From assembly GCA_002449695.1 (NCBI GenBank), contig DJXI01000024.1:54814-118813 (forward strand): DNA of 64,000 bases, given 5' to 3'. Each line of letters begins with the position of its first letter. Within the stretch, counting starts at the first letter, position 1. The stretch is from Verrucomicrobia bacterium UBA7008 (GTDB taxonomy: Bacteria; Verrucomicrobiota; Kiritimatiellia; RFP12; UBA1067). Below are positions 61,290 through 64,000 of the stretch, one piece after another. A model generated the notes under the pieces. That model was given only the letters and a program-made list of their open reading frames with translations, did no database searches and was not told the DNA's origin. The translations under genes and the position numbers were made by a program.

Positions 61290-64000
61290 CCGCGCCGTCT
61301 ACCGTCCCGACGCTGAAAAACATCGTCTGCTGCTCCGCCGCGAGCGGCACCGCGAACAGGGCCGCGTCCCCGTTCTCGAGACGCCATTCGGCGCGGGAGA
61401 GGTCGAGCGTCGCGTCCGCCGGGATGGGCAGCGTCGCGGCTGCGCGGACGGCCAGCGTGTCGGCGAAACCGTAGAGCCACGTCGCCGGGCGGGCCGTCAG
61501 GTGGATCTTCAGCCAGCCGTCCTCGACCGCGAAGCCGTCGATCGTCACGCTTTCCAGCTGAAGCGCCTCGCCCTTTTCAGAGAAAACCTCGCCGCCGTCC
61601 GAAGGAATTTCGACCGTATATCTGTAGCCGTTCGCGACGAACGTGTGCGTCGTGCCGGAAGTCGCGGCGAGAAGCCTGCGCGGAGCGGCGGACATGAGCT
61701 TCGGCGTCACCGGCGTCGTCCAGTCCGCCGGAAGCCAGAGATACGCCTTGCCGTCCGCGTCCGCGTAAATGCAGTCCGTTCCGTAGCCCGGCGGCAGCCC
61801 GTTGAACGCGACGGCCGCGCCGGGCGAGAGCCCCGAAACTTCGACACACGAGAGCGCCGCGCCAGAGGCGTTCACCGCCACCGTCGCCGCGCCGGCGTCC
61901 GTCGCCTTGACGGAACCGCCTGTGATGACGACGGTCTGCTGCACATTCGCGCCGCCCGTTCCGATCGCCTGCCCGCTGGTCGTTTCCGCCTCGACGGTTC
62001 CGCCGGAAATCACGATGTCGCCGCACGACTGGCCGTCGCAGCTGCCGATCGCGGAGGACGATCCTCTCGCCACGATCCGGCCGCCCGTTATGTTGATGTT
62101 GCCGCATCTTCTCGTATTGCTCAGATATTCTTCACGACCGCCGATCGCCGCGCCGCTGTTGCCCGTGACGGCGAGATACCCGTCGCCCGCGATCGTCAGC
62201 GTGCGCCCGTAGGGCACATATATGCCGGCGTACTTGTGGTGGGTGCTGTCCGCGCACGACACGAGCGAATTGGAGGACGCGAGCGTCAGCGTGACGGGCT
62301 GCTGGTCCCAGATGTCGCTCAGGACGATGGGCGAATACAGATCTTCGCGCGTGTAGCCGGAAAGATGCAGATCCTTCAGGACGAGTTCGACGGGACCGTC
62401 CTCCGCCCTCAGGTAGATCGCCACCTTGCCTTCGTCGTTCGTGCCGGTCACGGTGTAGGTTCCCTGGTTGGTGACGTAGAGCGTCCTGTCGGCCACGTCG
62501 TAGTACCAGCCGCCGCCGGAAAGCGTGCAGACGTTCTCGCCGTTGATCGCGACGTCCACATCCTGCACGAGCGCGGTCGTCGCCGAGCCCGCAACGCCCG
62601 CGAAGTACTTCGTCCCGTCGACGGTGAACGCGTAGTTGCCCCTGGGGAGCCACAGATAGATGTTCCCGGAATCGTCCGCGCAAATGTTGGATACGTCATA
62701 GTAGGCCGGCAGCCCCGTTATCTCCACCGCCTTGCCTGCCGGAAGATTCGCGACTTTCACGCGGTCGAGGAGCGCGCCGTCGCTATTTACCGCGGAATTG
62801 GAATCGCGCATGTTGACATTGCCTCCCGCGACGAGCGCGCCGGAAATCGAATCAATGAAATCCTCCGGCGTCGTCGCGACGATGTTGCCGCTCCTGATGA
62901 CGACATTGGAAACAGCTTGATACATCCCTGCGCTCGCGCCGATTCCGGGATAGCTCCAGCCGTCCCCGCCGCCGCCGGCCGCGTAGAGCCAGCCGTCGCC
63001 GCCGATGGAAACGCCCGACTCGTACGGCACTTCGAGCGCCGCGCAGTACTTGCCGGCGGCAAGCGTGTTCGTGCCGGTGAACGCAACGGACACCGTCGCG
63101 TTCGAGGCGATGGCGAACGGCGTCTGGCGGTTCCCGGTCGCCTTGAGGCAGAGATTCGAGAAGACGATGTTCGCGTCGCTTTCGACGCGGCAGCGCACCG
63201 CGCCCGCCGTGTTCGTGCCGGAAAGCGTCGCGTCGCCCGCGATCGAAAGCACGCCTTTGGCCGGATCGTACGTCCAACCCGCGCCGGCGGTTTCGTAGAC
63301 ATCGACGCCGTCGACCAGGACGCCCGTCGGGAGAAGCTCTTCGAGCGTTCCGCCGCTTTCCGTCGCTTTCAGGAGATACCGGACGGAGCCGATCGCGGCA
63401 TTGTAGACGCCGGGCGCGAGCCAGAGATGTATCCTGCCGCCGTAATCGGCGTAGATGTCGTTCGTGCCGTAGCCGTCGATTTCGATATCGGCCTTTGCAC
63501 CTGCGGTGAAACCTGCGAGCACAACCTCGTACGCTCTTTCGCCGGATGCGGCGGCGGGATAGGTCTTCACGTTGGCGGAGGACTCGGTGAAGCACGTCGA
63601 CGCGTCGGATCTGCCGTCCGGCAGAACGCTGCCGCCGGCCATCACGACCGTGTAGCCATTCTTGGTCTTCGCGGAATAACCGTCGCCGATGACGGCGGCG
63701 TGCTTCGAGCCGATCTCATTGCTCAGGGCCGTGACGGTTCCGCCGGAAATCTCGATTCGGCGCCCCGCCGATTCCGACGAATCGCCGCCGCCGATGCCCG
63801 CCCCGCAGTACGCCGAACCGAAGAGCCCGCTGCTCGTGCCGCCAATCGCCGTCACCCGGCCGCCGGTGATGTAGATGTCGCCGCACGTACCCTTGTAGCC
63901 GCTCCCGATTCCCGCGCCGTCTTCTATGCCGTACGCATAGACAATGCCGCCTTCGATGCGGATCGTCCCCGTGCCTTCGCCCCGGTTGCCGCCGATGCCC
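61282..64000 (-). CDS. Large repetitive beta-helix surface protein, 5' end beyond the window
   Basis: At least 905 residues are open to the right edge, and the N-terminus is missing. It is built from two and a half units of about 240-280 residues. Each unit has a short domain ending in a LWLPRGNY- or LWLAPGVY-type phrase, a linker domain (GVLSIAGDATLSGTNTAGAV), and a beta-helix stretch of the type SGDIVISGGTVEAETTSG with many GIGxG turns. Glycine-rich INITGG repeats of this kind are common in gut bacterial adhesins and carbohydrate-binding surface proteins. No anchor is visible at the C-terminus (ending VGTVDGAGE). Binding to glycans or to the host is inference. Confidence 0.75.
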   Translation of the reverse strand, partial: GIGGNRGEGTGTIRIEGGIVYAYGIEDGAGIGSGYKGTCGDIYITGGRVTAIGGTSSGLFGSAYCGAGIGGGDSSESAGRRIEISGGTVTALSNEIGSKHAAVIGDGYSAKTKNGYTVVMAGGSVLPDGRSDASTCFTESSANVKTYPAAASGERAYEVVLAGFTAGAKADIEIDGYGTNDIYADYGGRIHLWLAPGVYNAAIGSVRYLLKATESGGTLEELLPTGVLVDGVDVYETAGAGWTYDPAKGVLSIAGDATLSGTNTAGAVRCRVESDANIVFSNLCLKATGNRQTPFAIASNATVSVAFTGTNTLAAGKYCAALEVPYESGVSIGGDGWLYAAGGGGDGWSYPGIGASAGMYQAVSNVVIRSGNIVATTPEDFIDSISGALVAGGNVNMRDSNSAVNSDGALLDRVKVANLPAGKAVEITGLPAYYDVSNICADDSGNIYLWLPRGNYAFTVDGTKYFAGVAGSATTALVQDVDVAINGENVCTLSGGGWYYDVADRTLYVTNQGTYTVTGTNDEGKVAIYLRAEDGPVELVLKDLHLSGYTREDLYSPIVLSDIWDQQPVTLTLASSNSLVSCADSTHHKYAGIYVPYGRTLTIAGDGYLAVTGNSGAAIGGREEYLSNTRRCGNINITGGRIVARGSSSAIGSCDGQSCGDIVISGGTVEAETTSGQAIGTGGANVQQTVVITGGSVKATDAGAATVAVNASGAALSCVEVSGLSPGAAVAFNGLPPGYGTDCIYADADGKAYLWLPADWTTPVTPKLMSAAPRRLLAATSGTTHTFVANGYRYTVEIPSDGGEVFSEKGEALQLESVTIDGFAVEDGWLKIHLTARPATWLYGFADTLAVRAAATLPIPADATLDLSRAEWRLENGDAALFAVPLAAEQQTMFFSVGTVDGAGE

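Overview
The window is a GC-rich bacterial chromosome segment of about 64 kb. It pairs ordinary housekeeping genes with a large set of secreted carbohydrate-active enzymes. The gene style suggests an anaerobic, fermentative glycan degrader of the PVC group, most likely a gut Kiritimatiellota-like lineage. The pointers are a HydG maturase, many signal-peptide GH2/GH3/GH81/GH95 enzymes with F5/8C-type and PA14 modules, a type II secretion pseudopilin operon, and beta-helix surface proteins. The taxonomic placement is inference, because no rRNA or marker tree is available here.

Layout. 1-2.9 kb: partial hydG divergent from a Crp/Fnr regulator, then a FucP-like MFS transporter. 3-18.4 kb: glycan region A, with GH3, GH81, a secreted beta-rich protein, an orphan gene with odd repeats, a clan GH-A enzyme divergent from a XylR-type regulator, and a GH20/GH67-like enzyme. 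18.5-25.3 kb: guaA, hisF, a single-span TonB-like protein, hisH, rnhC and galM. 25.4-30 kb: translationally coupled gspG-H-I-J-K-rluD. 30.2-35.8 kb: aspS convergent on mraZ-rsmH-ftsL-ftsI. 35.9-40.3 kb: dnaX-nfeD-qmcA-nucleotidyltransferase-comF. 40.3-42.4 kb: a hairpin-rich intergenic region, murC and an HU-type gene. 42.5-61.2 kb: glycan region B, with three plain GH2 enzymes, an SGNH-sialate esterase-GH2 fusion, a secreted flavodoxin, a GH95 fucosidase and a thioredoxin/transglutaminase-like/F5-8C protein. 61.3 kb to the end: the C-terminal part of a large repetitive surface protein.

How it fits together. Secreted hydrolases in both glycan regions could attack beta-1,3-glucans and fucosylated, acetylated galactosides. 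The MFS carrier, GalM and central enzymes would use the products, and HydG would support hydrogen metabolism.

Most interesting signal. Promoters share an extended -10 box (TTTGATATAMT-like) with no conserved -35. Many genes are predicted to be leaderless, with the transcription start on or within a few bases of the ATG. Only glycan-region promoters carry two further sites. Site 1 is an ACCCGATCGGGT-like dyad 23-25 bp upstream of the -10 (exactly 24 in four of six cases). Site 2 is AAASATGACSKTTTGCG exactly 40 bp upstream of the -10 in three cases. These spacings fit class II and class I activator positions and define a candidate glycan regulon.

Second signal. A 7-bp minisatellite (AACTCTC/GAGAGTT) is inserted in frame into three CAZyme genes (four loci). 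Because 7 is 1 modulo 3, one strand encodes the same stop-free heptapeptide in every frame. It behaves like a portable linker cassette.
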